A stretch of DNA of 64,000 bases from Rugalucina vietnamica (Eukaryota; Mollusca; Bivalvia; Lucinida; Lucinidae). Of the stretch, positions 37,401 to 43,369 are shown one piece after another (positions within the stretch are counted from its first letter, which is position 1; each line of letters opens with the position of its first letter). Under the pieces are notes generated by a model that saw only the letters and a list, made by a program, of their open reading frames with translations, did not search any database and had not been told where the DNA came from. The DNA lies in assembly GCA_964017185.1 (NCBI GenBank), contig OZ024880.1, positions 38,468,329-38,532,328 of the forward strand, written 5' to 3'. Position numbers and translations under genes: made by a program.

Positions 37401-40149
37401 TACATCCTACAACCCACTCATACCCTTAAATGGCAATAGAGTAAATTTTCGTCATTTTCATTAATATTCATGAAAATGCAAATGAGAAAATTTTCATTAA
37501 GGTCCATGGCGTCAACAAATTTTTCAAATAGCATTATTGGTACAATAACAATGAGCCACAATGATAGTTTAGGCCTGAAATTAGTTTTTACGGGGATAAT
37601 TAATTTTTAAATGTTTCGTTTTTCATTTTAATGTTTTAATGAAAATTCATGAATAAGCAAATTAGATAATTTCCATTACTTATTCTTGGATGAAAGGGCT
37701 ATGTATTAGCATTAAAATGAGACCAAGTTCAATGGTCTAGGATAAGATACAACTGAGATATCTTCAGTTTTCTATGTGTACCCCCATTATTAAAACGCAA
37801 AAATTGAATATTTAGGGTAATATAATGAAACATAGCATAAAACGCAAATGCTTCCACTTCCAGATGGCAGAAAACAGGATTTGATAGCTTTTTCAATGTA
37901 CTTTTAGAAAATCATAGTGTAGAAAATTCCCCCTGGGGGGGGAGGGGGGTTATTGGTAGCTAGAAGACTATTTCATAATGATGCAGCTGGAGATGGGTCC
38001 TTCATCTGTGACATTGCTCACATGAATATTTTATCATGAAAATTATAATACATGTATTCCTCAAGGACCGAGGAGCAGTTGTCATTTAATGGCAAAAGAA
38101 ATGTGCACCCAGTACTAGTAATCTGTGTGCAGGAGTTCTGCCCAGGAACATTTTGGCTATGAACAAACACCAAAATAAATTTTTAGTTTAAACAGTAATT
38201 TCTGCAGCTAATTAGTTCCTTTGTTTTTGCCAGGTAGTTAGTACTTTCCTTCCTCTTCCTAAATTTAAAGTATCAAGCTTCCAGCACACTTTGGCTTTAC
38301 AGGTTTGTGTGTGACATGGCCAGAAACCCCAGTTTCTACGAAGACTTTTTAGCTTGCCTGTACAGGAAGAGCTATTGCAGTCACCCCGGTGTCGGTGTCG
38401 GCGTTGGCGTCGGCGTTGCTCAAATGTTAAAGTTTTTGGTTAAAGTTTTTATGAGTCTATATCTCTTGAAGTTGTTGATGAATCAAGTTGATACTTTGCA
38501 TGTTGGTAGATATTGGTCTGAAGTTTTATGCTGTACCATTATGACCCACCCGGGTGACCTTGAGGTCAAGGTCACAGACTTAGAAATTTTCTGTTAAAGT
38601 TTTTGGTTAAAGTTTTTATGAGTCTATATCTCTTGAACATGTTGATGGATCAAGTTGATACTTTGCATGTTGGTAGATATTGGTCTGAAGTTTTATGTGG
38701 TACCATCTCGACCCACCTGGGTGACCTTGAGGTCAAGGTCACACACAGACTTAGAAATTTTGTGTTGAAGTTTTTGGTTAAAGTTTTTAAAAGTCTATAT
38801 CTCTTGAACATGTTGATGGATCAAGTTGATACTTTGCATGATGGTAGATATTGGTCTGAAGTTTTATGCGGTACCATCACAACCCACCTGGGTGATCATT
38901 AGGTCAAGGTCACGGACTTAGAAATTATTTTATGTTATAAGTCTGTATCGAATATGTAGATGGATCAAGTTGATACTTTGCATGTTGGTAGATATTGATC
39001 TGAAGTTTTATGCTGTACCATCACGACCCACCTGAGTGACCTTGAGGTCAATGTCATGGTTCATAGATTTTAATAGATTTAGTGGCAAAGTACAAGTCAG
39101 GCGAGCTACGCTGTCCTGCGACAGCTCTTATTTCTGACAACAGCTCTGACATATGAGCCACCTCATGGAATAACCAACAATTTGGTTTCCAAACAGGTCT
39201 GACACAAACCGGCCTGTACAGCTACAGAAGCAGGCTAGAAGCTTGAAATTTTGGATTTAAGAAGAAGAGGAAGTGTACTATCCGTGTAGCGAAAACAAAG
39301 GCGCTGATCAGCTTCGCGGTTACCGTGAAGCTGATCTGCGCCTTTGTTTTCGCATATGCAAATTGTTGGTTTTCCCATGAGGCGGCTCATATTTTTCTTG
39401 GTTTTCTCCAGGCTATTCGAGATGGTGTGATAGAAGCTACAATAGATCATGAGAAAGGTTATGTTCAGTCTAAGGAGACAGGAGATGTATATATGACTAG
39501 GGAACCAATGGCGGCCTTCCACCAACGTATCACATTCTGCCTTGATATACACAATAACTCAATTAAGGTAATGCATACTATCTATTACTTTATGTGATTT
39601 GACAGAATTGAGTGTTAAATTATATTTTCATTGAATTGGCACATTATTCATGATTATTTCCGTACATGTATCTTGCATTCATCTACTGAAATTATTCATA
39701 GAATTGCTATGGCCTAGTAATTGGTGCTTCAGACTGAAAAATTGGGGGGGGGGGGGGGGGTTGAATCCAAAGTCCTTGAAAAAGACATATAAACTCCCAA
39801 TGGTATTGGTTGAGCACCCATAAAACCTCCAGTCTATGGCAAGCATATTATCAGTGTTTGTACAGACTACATACAAGGTTATTCTTTTATATGAGATGCA
39901 AAAAAATGATATTTTTCATCCTTAGAGAAATTTTCATAAAAGAAAGTCAAGAATGTCCTGATTTTTCACATGACATATGCATACTTGTGCTTTCTAACCT
40001 CTATGTATTGTATTGTCTAGGCAATGAGATTCCCGCCCAAGTCTTACAACAAAGATCTTGAATCTGCGGAGGAGAGACGAGAGAGGGAGCAACAGGAACT
40101 TGAAAGTGCTAAAGAAATCGCAGAGGAGGACTTTGATGGGTTTCCATAG
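13315..40149 (+). CDS. PSMD3: 26S proteasome non-ATPase regulatory subunit 3 (Rpn3), complete, 10 coding exons
   Basis: PSMD3/Rpn3 is a PCI-domain subunit of the lid of the 19S regulatory particle, part of the horseshoe scaffold around the deubiquitinase Rpn11; it acts in cytosolic and nuclear ubiquitin-dependent proteolysis. Exons: 13315-13444, 27771-27967, 28307-28447, 28979-29115, 29793-29983, 30540-30643, 31921-32035, 33800-34023, 39412-39567, 40021-40149. They total 1524 nt, giving 507 residues plus stop (vertebrate PSMD3 is about 530). Every intron is GT-AG and phases agree. Diagnostic stretches are [72 protein letters not shown] (PCI), [20 protein letters not shown] and the invariant-looking tail [20 protein letters not shown]. 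The start ATG has A at -3 and G at +4. The least conserved part is the N-terminal linker (exons 1-3). Intron 1 is 14.3 kb and filled with retrotransposons. Confidence 0.97.
13592..16810 (+). mobile_element. LINE retrotransposon ORF, 1072 aa, endonuclease plus reverse transcriptase, intact
   Basis: A single open frame in intron 1 of PSMD3, sense to the gene. Residues 1-130 are Ser/Asn-rich ([12 protein letters not shown]). Residues about 130-355 form an APE-type endonuclease with LTEVYPKN (catalytic Glu), [10 protein letters not shown] (Asp 271) and GASDHVSIL (SDH 346-348). Residues about 570-830 are the reverse transcriptase: [58 protein letters not shown], and FADD at 795-798. The C-terminus has the usual [18 protein letters not shown] tail. 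No RNase H or ORF1 is seen. Sequence style suggests the CR1/L2-like (Jockey superfamily) group. The frame is open for 17 codons upstream of this ATG, so the start is uncertain; 5' and 3' boundaries (3' end around 16905) are not defined. Confidence 0.92.
16915..17017 (+). pseudogene. 5' piece of the second LINE endonuclease, cut off by a hAT-like insertion
   Basis: In frame this stretch reads ...[16 protein letters not shown] followed by [14 protein letters not shown]. It is the start of an APE endonuclease containing the catalytic Glu motif (GTETWL). Deleting 17026-18276 and one copy of the 8-bp duplication places it exactly in frame with the long ORF beginning near 18277 ([14 protein letters not shown]). 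The piece is itself 5'-truncated, common for LINEs. Confidence 0.85.
17026..18276. mobile_element. hAT-like non-autonomous element, 1251 bp, 8-bp target duplication
   Basis: Termini CAGACATGGGG and CCCCATGTCTG are perfect inverted repeats. The 8-bp direct repeat GTGAACTG flanks both sides (17018-17025 and 18277-18284). An 8-bp duplication with CAG...CTG ends is characteristic of the hAT superfamily. Subterminal regions are rich in GATTA/TAATC (TGATTAAATTAC and similar) in both orientations. No transposase ORF is present, so it is non-autonomous. It interrupts the endonuclease of the second LINE, so it is younger than that LINE. Confidence 0.92.
18270..21020 (+). mobile_element. LINE 2 ORF, endonuclease remainder plus reverse transcriptase, 916 aa
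   Basis: A long open frame with [22 protein letters not shown] (Asp at 100) and LSDHDIVL of the APE endonuclease, then reverse transcriptase motifs [66 protein letters not shown] (646-649) and the C-terminal [14 protein letters not shown] tail. The first ATG lies inside the end of the hAT-like element (CCATGTCTG), so the current frame starts with MSG from the insertion and lacks the catalytic Glu region, now upstream of the insertion. The RT core is intact but the copy cannot make a complete endonuclease. It differs from LINE 1 in codon use (more C-ending codons) and sequence: same broad CR1/L2-like group, separate family. Confidence 0.93.
21021..21210 (+). mobile_element. LINE 2 3' UTR with GATA microsatellite tail
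   Basis: About 165 bp of noncoding 3' sequence including CCTCCTCGGAGG (short hairpin) leads into GGAAGATAGATAGATAGATAGATAC. A simple-repeat tail instead of poly-A is usual for CR1/L2-like LINEs. Confidence 0.75.
21211..22244. other. PSMD3 intron 1, unassigned stretch
   Basis: Without a gene. The last 300 bp (about 21960-22240) are richer in CG dinucleotides than the surroundings and contain an inverted repeat ATCCGGTAC...GTACCGGAT (22061-22085). This could be the promoter of an unidentified element, but nothing identifiable is encoded. Confidence 0.35.
22245..22325 (+). other. Short ORF in a CG-rich island (26 codons), unknown
   Basis: An ATG in good context (CAAGATGG) opens [20 protein letters not shown] and stops after 26 codons. 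Composition looks like the first coding exon of a gene or transposase, but no continuation was recognised. It may be a fragment carried by a transposon. Confidence 0.25.
22333..22550. repeat. Inverted repeat with a 16-bp arm-specific insertion
   Basis: TGGAGCTGAAAGGGATGCATTTGAT at 22333-22357, continuing AATTGGAAGACTTGCAAGGA, is repeated in inverse at about 22490-22550. The left arm carries 16 extra bases (TCCTGCAGCACTCCAC) absent from the right arm. The spacer is about 90 bp. Confidence 0.7.
22551..23317. other. PSMD3 intron 1, AT-rich spacer
   Basis: Nothing supported is seen. There is a weak local repetition of TTTGACTCA/TGACTCAC near 22985-23085, and short T and A runs. Confidence 0.4.
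23318..25462 (+). mobile_element. Helentron-like repeat-cored element (family E), copy 1
   Basis: Begins AGCTCACCTGAGCC and ends CTCAGGTGAGC followed by a stem-loop (AGGACCATTGGTCCT). Between the ends are about four tandem units of some 453 bp, recognisable by TCAAA-TCTTCT-CTGAAACCGCTTGGCC at 23397, 23850, 24301 and 24756. Units carry ACCAAGATGGCCGCC, CCCATATATGGTAAAAACC and CCTTGACCT. Subterminal inverted repeats, internal tandem units and a 3' hairpin without target duplication resemble Helentron-associated (HINE) rolling-circle elements; that class is inference. It holds a nested TA-flanked MITE. Confidence 0.75.
24843..25031. mobile_element. 189-bp TA-flanked MITE (copy 2), nested, with empty site visible
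   Basis: Same termini and length as the copy at 622-810. It interrupts the fourth unit of the family E array. Neighbouring units read CAATGTATATATAAATAATC where this one has CAATGTA, then the element, then TATATATTAATAATC. This shows the precise insertion with TA duplication. Confidence 0.93.
25463..26348. other. PSMD3 intron 1, no gene seen
   Basis: Mixed-composition intronic sequence. The short ORFs show no recognisable domain or repeat relationship within the window. Confidence 0.4.
26349..27396. mobile_element. 1.05-kb element with about 30-bp terminal inverted repeats
   Basis: The left end AGGCCAAGATAAAATATAT, followed by CGTGGTTCC, is mirrored at the right by GGAACCACG, then ATATATTTTATCTTGGCCT. 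Contains short G/T-rich (GTAGGTAGG) and A/T-rich stretches. Internally a minus-strand open frame (26896-27216) of 106 codons is present. No target duplication could be fixed. A non-autonomous DNA transposon of unknown superfamily. Confidence 0.7.
26896..27216 (-). CDS. Hypothetical 106-aa ORF inside the TIR element
   Basis: The frame includes [20 protein letters not shown] and [20 protein letters not shown], with protein-like composition and no low complexity. I do not recognise it. It could be a captured exon or a transposase remnant, or chance. No splice continuation was found. Confidence 0.2.
   Translation of the reverse strand: MSSCTISCLEDGRLLAACTRPHFLLACQMKKCNHIPEEKETFLSVAKNETVTDIFRKCHDDAGQNYDEKTLLFYCRMQFGIDQFRREIPGVFLICQHLNMLARVVL
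27771..27967 (+). CDS. PSMD3: PSMD3 exon 2 (residues 44-109)
   Basis: Acceptor TTTTCTTTTCAG; begins [20 protein letters not shown], completing the split codon of exon 1; ends ELLGFLDE before donor GTACTAAG. Helical N-terminal region of Rpn3. The open frame continues into the intron, but the conserved sequence resumes in exon 3. Confidence 0.92.
28232..28290 (+). mobile_element. Family F (Helentron-like) 5' fragment at the exon 3 acceptor
   Basis: TAGCTCGACTGCACG...AGAGCTATTGCAGTCACCCCGG matches the start of the elements at 38351 and 49149. It ends within about 15 nt of the exon 3 acceptor AG (28305-28306), next to its pyrimidine tract. Confidence 0.7.
28307..28447 (+). CDS. PSMD3: PSMD3 exon 3 (residues 110-156)
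   Basis: Acceptor CCTGTTTTTTTCAG, donor GTAAGCC, phase 0 at both ends. Encodes a variable linker ([15 protein letters not shown]) and the conserved [20 protein letters not shown] helix. Confidence 0.92.
28498..28668 (+). mobile_element. MITE-A copy, central hairpin deleted
   Basis: ATCATGAGAAAACCGGATTT at the left, GACCGGTTTTCTTGCA at the right, with ATAGTACAATTCCTCTTCTA and GACTGTACAGGCC inside; the GGCGC hairpin core is missing. Located 50 bp into intron 3. Confidence 0.8.
28979..29115 (+). CDS. PSMD3: PSMD3 exon 4 (residues 157-201)
   Basis: Acceptor TTTTTTTCAG; encodes [20 protein letters not shown] and [17 protein letters not shown]; donor GTAAGT-like (GTAAG), phase 2. Confidence 0.93.
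29207..29279. repeat. Near-perfect 73-bp palindrome
   Basis: 28-bp arms starting TTATTTTTTGTCGAAAAAAT pair without mismatch, and the 17-base centre (GCTTTGCATTGCAAAGG) is itself largely palindromic. It lies in PSMD3 intron 4 and is not related to the MITE families above. Confidence 0.95.
29551..29772 (+). mobile_element. MITE-A copy ending 20 nt before PSMD3 exon 5
   Basis: AAGCCGCCACATCAAAAAATC at the left and GATTGTTGGTTTTACCATGG...GGCTCA at the right, with the usual internal landmarks (CAGATAGTACAATCCCTCTTC, GCTTCTAGCCTGCTTCT). The right end lies 20 nt from the exon, so only the pyrimidine tract CTTAATTTCCTCTCTTGCAG separates them. Confidence 0.85.
29793..29983 (+). CDS. PSMD3: PSMD3 exon 5 (residues 202-265)
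   Basis: Encodes [40 protein letters not shown] and the [12 protein letters not shown] helix; acceptor CTCTCTTGCAG, donor GTAAGT, phase 1. Confidence 0.94.
30073..30237 (+). mobile_element. MITE-A copy, shortened
   Basis: TTGAGCCGTGCCATGAGAAA at the left, GACCGGTTTCC...GCGGCTCA at the right, with GACTGTACAGACAGGTTTGT inside. The outer right arm of the central hairpin and the ATAGTACAATT block are missing. Confidence 0.8.
30540..30643 (+). CDS. PSMD3: PSMD3 exon 6 (residues 266-300)
   Basis: Encodes [20 protein letters not shown] and [14 protein letters not shown], the start of the PCI module; acceptor GCAATTTCAG, donor GTTAGT, phase 0. Confidence 0.94.
30722..30840 (+). mobile_element. SINE-C 3' fragment
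   Basis: Contains ACACCCAGGAAGCGATGGCT and GAAAAATTGTTGACTGGGA as in the full SINE at 57561. The tRNA-like head is missing or decayed. A second smaller fragment (GGTAAAAACCCAGAAAGTGG) lies near 30290-30345. Confidence 0.6.
31041..31790. repeat. 148-bp tandem array, five units
   Basis: Units begin TGCATCAGTGATAGCTG at about 31078, 31226, 31372, 31519 and 31672 and include TGTCCTTGACATACCCTTC, CCTTGACCTATATTTCACGG and TTTTTACGTCGAAGTTTG. It ends TCCCGGATGCAGGTGCGATATC. Resembles the cores of families E and F in its repeated CTTGACCT, so possibly another rolling-circle-like element whose ends I cannot fix. Confidence 0.8.
31921..32035 (+). CDS. PSMD3: PSMD3 exon 7 (residues 301-338)
   Basis: Encodes [20 protein letters not shown] and the [18 protein letters not shown] segment of the PCI region; acceptor TTTTCTCTAG, donor GTAAAA, phase 1. 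Confidence 0.94.
32086..32323 (-). mobile_element. MITE-A copy, inverse orientation
   Basis: ATGAGCCTGTGCGTGAGAAA to GGTTTTCCCATGCGGTGGCTCAT. Hairpin core CAGCTTCGCAGTTACTGCGG. It is followed 66 bp later by another copy in the opposite direction. Confidence 0.88.
32389..32628 (+). mobile_element. MITE-A copy, well preserved
   Basis: One of the best copies. ATGAGCCACCTCATGAGAAA at the left is mirrored by TTTTCCCACGAGGCGGCTCAT at the right. The central hairpin GCTTCGCAGTAACTGCGAAGC is perfect, flanked by AAACAAAGGCGCAGATCA and TGATCAGCGCCTTTGTTT. Confidence 0.92.
32629..33582. other. PSMD3 intron 7, no gene seen
   Basis: Contains a short CATCACCATCATCATCAAC-like trinucleotide stretch (33010-33065); otherwise nothing supported. 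Confidence 0.4.
33583..33765 (+). mobile_element. MITE-G copy (ATTCTGTTTGC hairpin family), diverged
   Basis: GGGCAAACAGTATAGTCCCAG, then ATCTATTCTGTTTGCC and the shared right part with TGAAGTGGACTTCTCCAAAT. Related to copies at 42372 and 62734. Confidence 0.65.
33800..34023 (+). CDS. PSMD3: PSMD3 exon 8 (residues 339-413), PCI core
   Basis: Encodes [60 protein letters not shown] and [10 protein letters not shown], the winged-helix part of the PCI domain. Acceptor ATCTTTCAG, donor GTACGG (non-consensus +5), phase 0. Confidence 0.96.
34036..34286 (-). mobile_element. MITE-A copy starting at intron position +13
   Basis: TGAGCTGCGTCAAGAGAAGAC to CAGTTTTCTCATGATGTGGCTCA. The core hairpin is a third sequence variant, GTGCTGTTACAGCAC, still fully paired. 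Its outer end begins 12 nt after the exon 8 boundary. Confidence 0.88.
34376..37946. mobile_element. 3.6-kb foldback element with long inverted ends and tandem core
   Basis: About 480-bp ends are inverted copies. CCCCCCAGGGGGAATTTTCT, CCTGTTTTCTGCC, AATAATGGGGGTA, CATAGCCCTTTCAT and CATATTCATGAATATT on the left recur in reverse order and orientation at about 37450-37946. The interior (about 35085-37290) is about twelve tandem units of some 170-180 bp with CAATCATTTGATACCAATTT, CAGCTCTCTAGAGC and GGTATACCCCCTCCATTTT. No ORF of interest. The architecture fits a Foldback-type DNA transposon; class by inference. It lies in PSMD3 intron 8. Confidence 0.85.
37947..38232. other. PSMD3 intron 8 spacer
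   Basis: Nothing recognised. Confidence 0.4.
38233..38335 (+). mobile_element. MITE-A right-half fragment
   Basis: CTTCCTCTTCCTAAATTTAAA, AAGCTTCCAGC, ACAGGTTTGTGTGTGACATG and GAAACCCCAG match the right half of MITE-A. Truncated, and followed directly by a family F element. Confidence 0.65.
38351..39130 (+). mobile_element. Helentron-like repeat-cored element (family F), copy 1
   Basis: Starts AGCTTGCCTGTACAGGAAG and ends CAGGCGAGCTACGCTGTC with a 3' stem-loop (GAGCTACGCTGTC...GACAGCTC). The core has four tandem units of some 180 bp with TATATCTCTTGAACATGTTG, CAAGTTGATACTTTGCATG, GGTAGATATTGGTCTGAAG and GTGACCTTGAGGTCAAGGTC. A short VGVGVG-coding hexamer run lies near 38393-38415. Open frames here are repeat translations. 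Confidence 0.75.
39149..39389 (-). mobile_element. MITE-A copy ending 22 nt before PSMD3 exon 9
   Basis: ATGAGCCACCTCATGGAATAA to GGTTTTCCCATGAGGCGGCTCA. The core CAGCTTCGCGGTTACCGTGAA is still largely paired. Its terminal GGCTCA ends 22 nt before the exon, leaving only the acceptor pyrimidine tract. Confidence 0.9.
39412..39567 (+). CDS. PSMD3: PSMD3 exon 9 (residues 414-465)
   Basis: Encodes [20 protein letters not shown] and [20 protein letters not shown], highly conserved in Rpn3; acceptor GGTTTTCTCCAG, donor GTAATG, phase 0. Confidence 0.95.
40021..40149 (+). CDS. PSMD3: PSMD3 exon 10 (residues 466-507 and stop)
   Basis: Encodes [20 protein letters not shown] and the acidic tail ending EEDFDGFP, then TAG. 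Acceptor GTATTGTCTAG. This C-terminus is nearly invariant in animals. Confidence 0.96.
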   Translation, partial: AMRFPPKSYNKDLESAEERREREQQELESAKEIAEEDFDGFP

Positions 40150-40419
40150 TAACGACTGCCATTGGTTACCAGGACAACCACTGTGATGTGTTCCCATAGC
40201 AACTGCTGCGATGGGGCGTCATTTCAGGACATTGTGTATTTCTGATCAGTTTTGTAGTTATTATGCAGAACTGAATGTTTGTTTTGTTAGTTGATGAAAA
40301 GCTGCTGTATTTGAAAGCAGTCTAAACAGCAATGCATTTGTGAATGATAAGAAGGTACTTATCTGACTTAATAGGCGCATAAGCAAATCATAAAGGCTGA
40401 GTGAAGCTTTACACCTGGG
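40150..40419 (+). other. Probable PSMD3 3' UTR
   Basis: Follows the stop codon. I see no AATAAA in this stretch; the nearest AATAAA downstream is at 40974-40979, beyond a MITE-A and a SINE, so the transcript end is not located. Confidence 0.45.
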
Positions 40420-40653
40420 CTGTGTCATGTGAAAACCGGATTTTGCCTATACGAAAAACAAAGGCGCAGATCAGCTGTGCAGTAACTGCACAGCTAATCG
40501 ACACCTTTGTTTTCGCTACAAGGATAGTACAATTCCTCCTCTACTTATTTCCAAAATGTCAAGCTTCTAGCCATCTTCTATGACTGCACAGGCCCATTTG
40601 TGTCGGACCTGGTCTGAAATCCCAAAGCCCGGTTTTCTCACGTCATGGTTCAC
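40420..40653 (+). mobile_element. MITE-A copy with perfect core hairpin
   Basis: GTGTCATGTGAAAACCGGATT to CCCGGTTTTCTCACGTCATGG. Core AGCTGTGCAGTAACTGCACA is fully paired. Possibly within the PSMD3 3' UTR. Confidence 0.88.
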
Positions 40654-40751
40654 TTCATAACAATTATTCCAGCAGCTTAATGTTCCATGGCTGATAACCT
40701 AATCTCAGCTGTCCACTGTGGATGCTAATTAGTGGACACAAGGCTAAGTAG

Positions 40752-40953
40752 GGGAGCGCAGTGGCGTAGTGGTAGAGCATTGGGTTCCAAACTGAGAGGT
40801 CATGGGTTTGATCCCCACTGGCGGCATTGCGTTGTGTCCTTGGGCAACACACATAAACTCCCTACAGTACTGGTTAAAACCCAGGAAGTGTTGACTTTGT
40901 CTTGACATGACTGAAAAATTGTTGACAGGGACTTTAAACCTCAATACAAACAA
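40752..40953 (+). mobile_element. SINE-C copy (tRNA-headed)
   Basis: The head has box A-like GTGGCGTAGTGGTAGAGC and box B-like GGGTTTGATCCCC. The body has CTCCCTACAGTACTGGTTAAA and GAAAAATTGTTGACAGGGAC, ending in an A-rich stretch CAATACAAACAAATTAATA. Confidence 0.88.
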
Positions 40954-41100
40954 ATTAATAAGGCAATTTATATAATAAATGCTGTGAGGTTGTTGACTGC
41001 TCTAATCTTACTCATCACTGGTATAGTTTGGAAGATTCTGCACATTGTACAAATAATTATGACAATGAGTACTTACCCGAGTCATTGTGACCGAATCATC

Positions 41101-41321
41101 TGAGCCTGTGCGTGAGAAAACCAACAATTTGGGTTCCGACCAGGTCGACACAAACCAAGCTGTACAGTCACAGAAGATGGTTAGAGGCTGGAAATTTTGG
41201 ATTTAGAAAGTAGAGGAATTGTACTATCCGTGTAGGGAAAACAAAGGTGCTGAACTGCGAAGCTGATCTGCGCCTTTCTTTTCGCCTATGCAGATTGTTG
41301 GTTTTCCTATGCGGCGGCTCA
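41101..41321 (-). mobile_element. MITE-A copy, core arm deleted
   Basis: CTGAGCCTGTGCGTGAGAAA to GGTTTTCCTATGCGGCGGCTCA. One arm of the hairpin core is lost (GCTGAACTGCGAAGCTGATC). Confidence 0.87.
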
Positions 41322-42371
41322 TTTAATACGCAAATCACAAAGACCTACTTTGTCATCGATATAGATGTATTTATACAGCCATTCTCCTTCTCAAGAACAT
41401 TTGCAAAACACTGTGAGTTCAATATTGGTAAGCTGCCTAAGGGCTTGTGCTGAAAATGAGTTGTGAAAACTTGGCACAAAATGGTTGTAAATCCAACATT
41501 TATAAACCCCATAAAAGATGGTAATATTTGATGCCAAAGAGTAATTTTTTGCGATGTTCATATATATACAAGTACATGTAGTGGTGTTTTTATTTTATTG
41601 CAGCAAACTGAATATTAATGATTTTCAATGGCTTTCATAGCTTTATTAGACTAGCACTGCAATTCTGGGAATTCTGATGTTAGAACTTTAGTTCTGTGAA
41701 GTAACTTACAAAAATCAACAAAACTTACATTACAAGTACATGTATAATCTATGGAGTTTAGTACAAAATAAGTCTCATCAGCAAACACCAATCTTGATGT
41801 GCATATGAGACAAGAAGTAAGTCTGCATAACAACACATGTTGTTTAGAGCTTTAACAGCTTGGAAAACCTTTTTCATGACGAAGCTTGTATACACACACA
41901 TAAACCCCTTTATAATATTTGAACACTTAAGATGTAATTATAGAAAAAGTTTGGAGAAGAAAAAAAGAGAAAAAGATCAAAGATGAAGTCCAAAAGTGCT
42001 ATGTAGATTTGAATGCCATCCTGTGACACCATGGTCGGGCACCCTTTATCTACAAGCATGTATAGATACTAGCTATTCAATTGGAAAGTTAAGAGATTGT
42101 GCTATGAAATAGAAACAAAGGCATTGTTAGGTTGTGCAGTTAATAAAAGCTCTGCATATCCTGGTCTTTGTTTTAGGATGGATTAAAGCAGGCGGTCTCG
42201 TCAAAGAATGTACTTTGTATTTACAAATGGTCAGCAATAGAGCAGGATGCTTGCTGTATTGAATGGTTTTCCGAATATTTTCATCATTTAAAGTGACTGA
42301 ATCATTAGATGAACATGTCATTGTTAATAAAACATTATAATTTAAAGATTGTTCATTAGTTATATCCCCTA
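41322..42371. other. Intergenic spacer, no gene seen
   Basis: AT-rich. 42100-42180 contains GAAACAAAGGCATTG and CCTGGTCTTTGTTTTAGG, a probably decayed MITE-A hairpin core. Nothing else is supported. Confidence 0.4.
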
Positions 42372-42535
42372 ACTCATATAAGCCTGCCGTCCTTTGTATG
42401 CGGCGTCCCATCAGGGGCTATTCTGTTTGCATAGGGAAATGCCATCAAAAATTAGAGAAGTTAACACCTCTAAGAATGAAAGTGGAGTCAGCGGACTCAT
42501 CCAATTGATAATGATGGGCGAAATACATCAAAAAA
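42372..42535 (+). mobile_element. MITE-G copy
   Basis: GCGGCGTCCCATCAGGGGCT, ATTCTGTTTGCATAGG and AATGAAAGTGGAGTCAGCGG match the right part of the full copy at 62734; the left hairpin arm is missing. Confidence 0.7.
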
Positions 42536-42544
42536 TGGTTAAAC

Positions 42545-43040
42545 AGTGTAGTGGTTTAGGTTAGCCTGTTGAACTCTGGATGAAGAGTACATGTTCAATC
42601 TCTGAATCCTTGAGCAAGTCACGCTAACTCAATAATACTGGTAAACACCCATGAAGTGGTGGCTCTGTCCCAACGTGACTGAAAAATTATTGACTGAATG
42701 TTAAACCACAAAATCAATGGCTCTTTTCACAAGGGAACATCTGCCTGTGTAAATGTAACTGTTTAGAGGATCAAGTTCTAATCCACGGCTACTGTTCTTT
42801 AGCACGGCATTAGATGTACTGGTAAAGTACCCTGGAAAAATTGGACCACCTCGGCATGACAGTAATCATTGAATGGGACATTCAGATTCAAATCTGTGAG
42901 AACATGGCTTAGTGGTAAAATGTAGGACTGAATGGAGAAGCCCTGGTTTGAACCCTGCCCTCCACATATTATGTCCTTGAGCAAGGCACAATTACTCCAC
43001 TTAGTACTGCCTCGGTGCTGATTTGACAGAAAAGTTGTTC
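42545..43040 (+). mobile_element. Decayed SINE-C fragments
   Basis: CACCCATGAAGTGGTGGCTC with GTGACTGAAAAATTATTGACT (42640-42700), and a diverged head TGGCTTAGTGGTAAAATGTAG with CTGGTTTGAACCCTGCCCTC (42905-42965) followed by TCCTTGAGCAAGGCACAATTA. Confidence 0.6.
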
Positions 43041-43369
43041 AGACTTTCAGCTGAGTTACATAAAATAGAAATAATTGGTTGCAAATGTGCCATGTTACAA
43101 ATAAAACATAATGAAGCAGTAAAAATATTCAAAGGCAGAAATGTATTAAGTCGTGTCTGTGTGTGGGGGGGGGGGGGGGGGTCAAGTTTATTAAATGCCA
43201 GTCCAGTTGATACATCCTCACCAATTGTCAGCTATATAATACTAAAAAAATGGAAACTGCTGTCTTGCTGGGTAAAAAAAAAAAGAAGTATGCATCGATT
43301 CCTGGTCCCTCTATTCTTACTTTAAGGTTACATAATTATAGGTATCATTGTTTTTTTGCTTTTGTTTTT

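Noticed and set aside
38307..38902. ORFs with repeated [24 protein letters not shown] segments
   Set aside because: The protein repetition only reflects the 180-bp DNA tandem unit of family F, and frames are not kept in the second copy.
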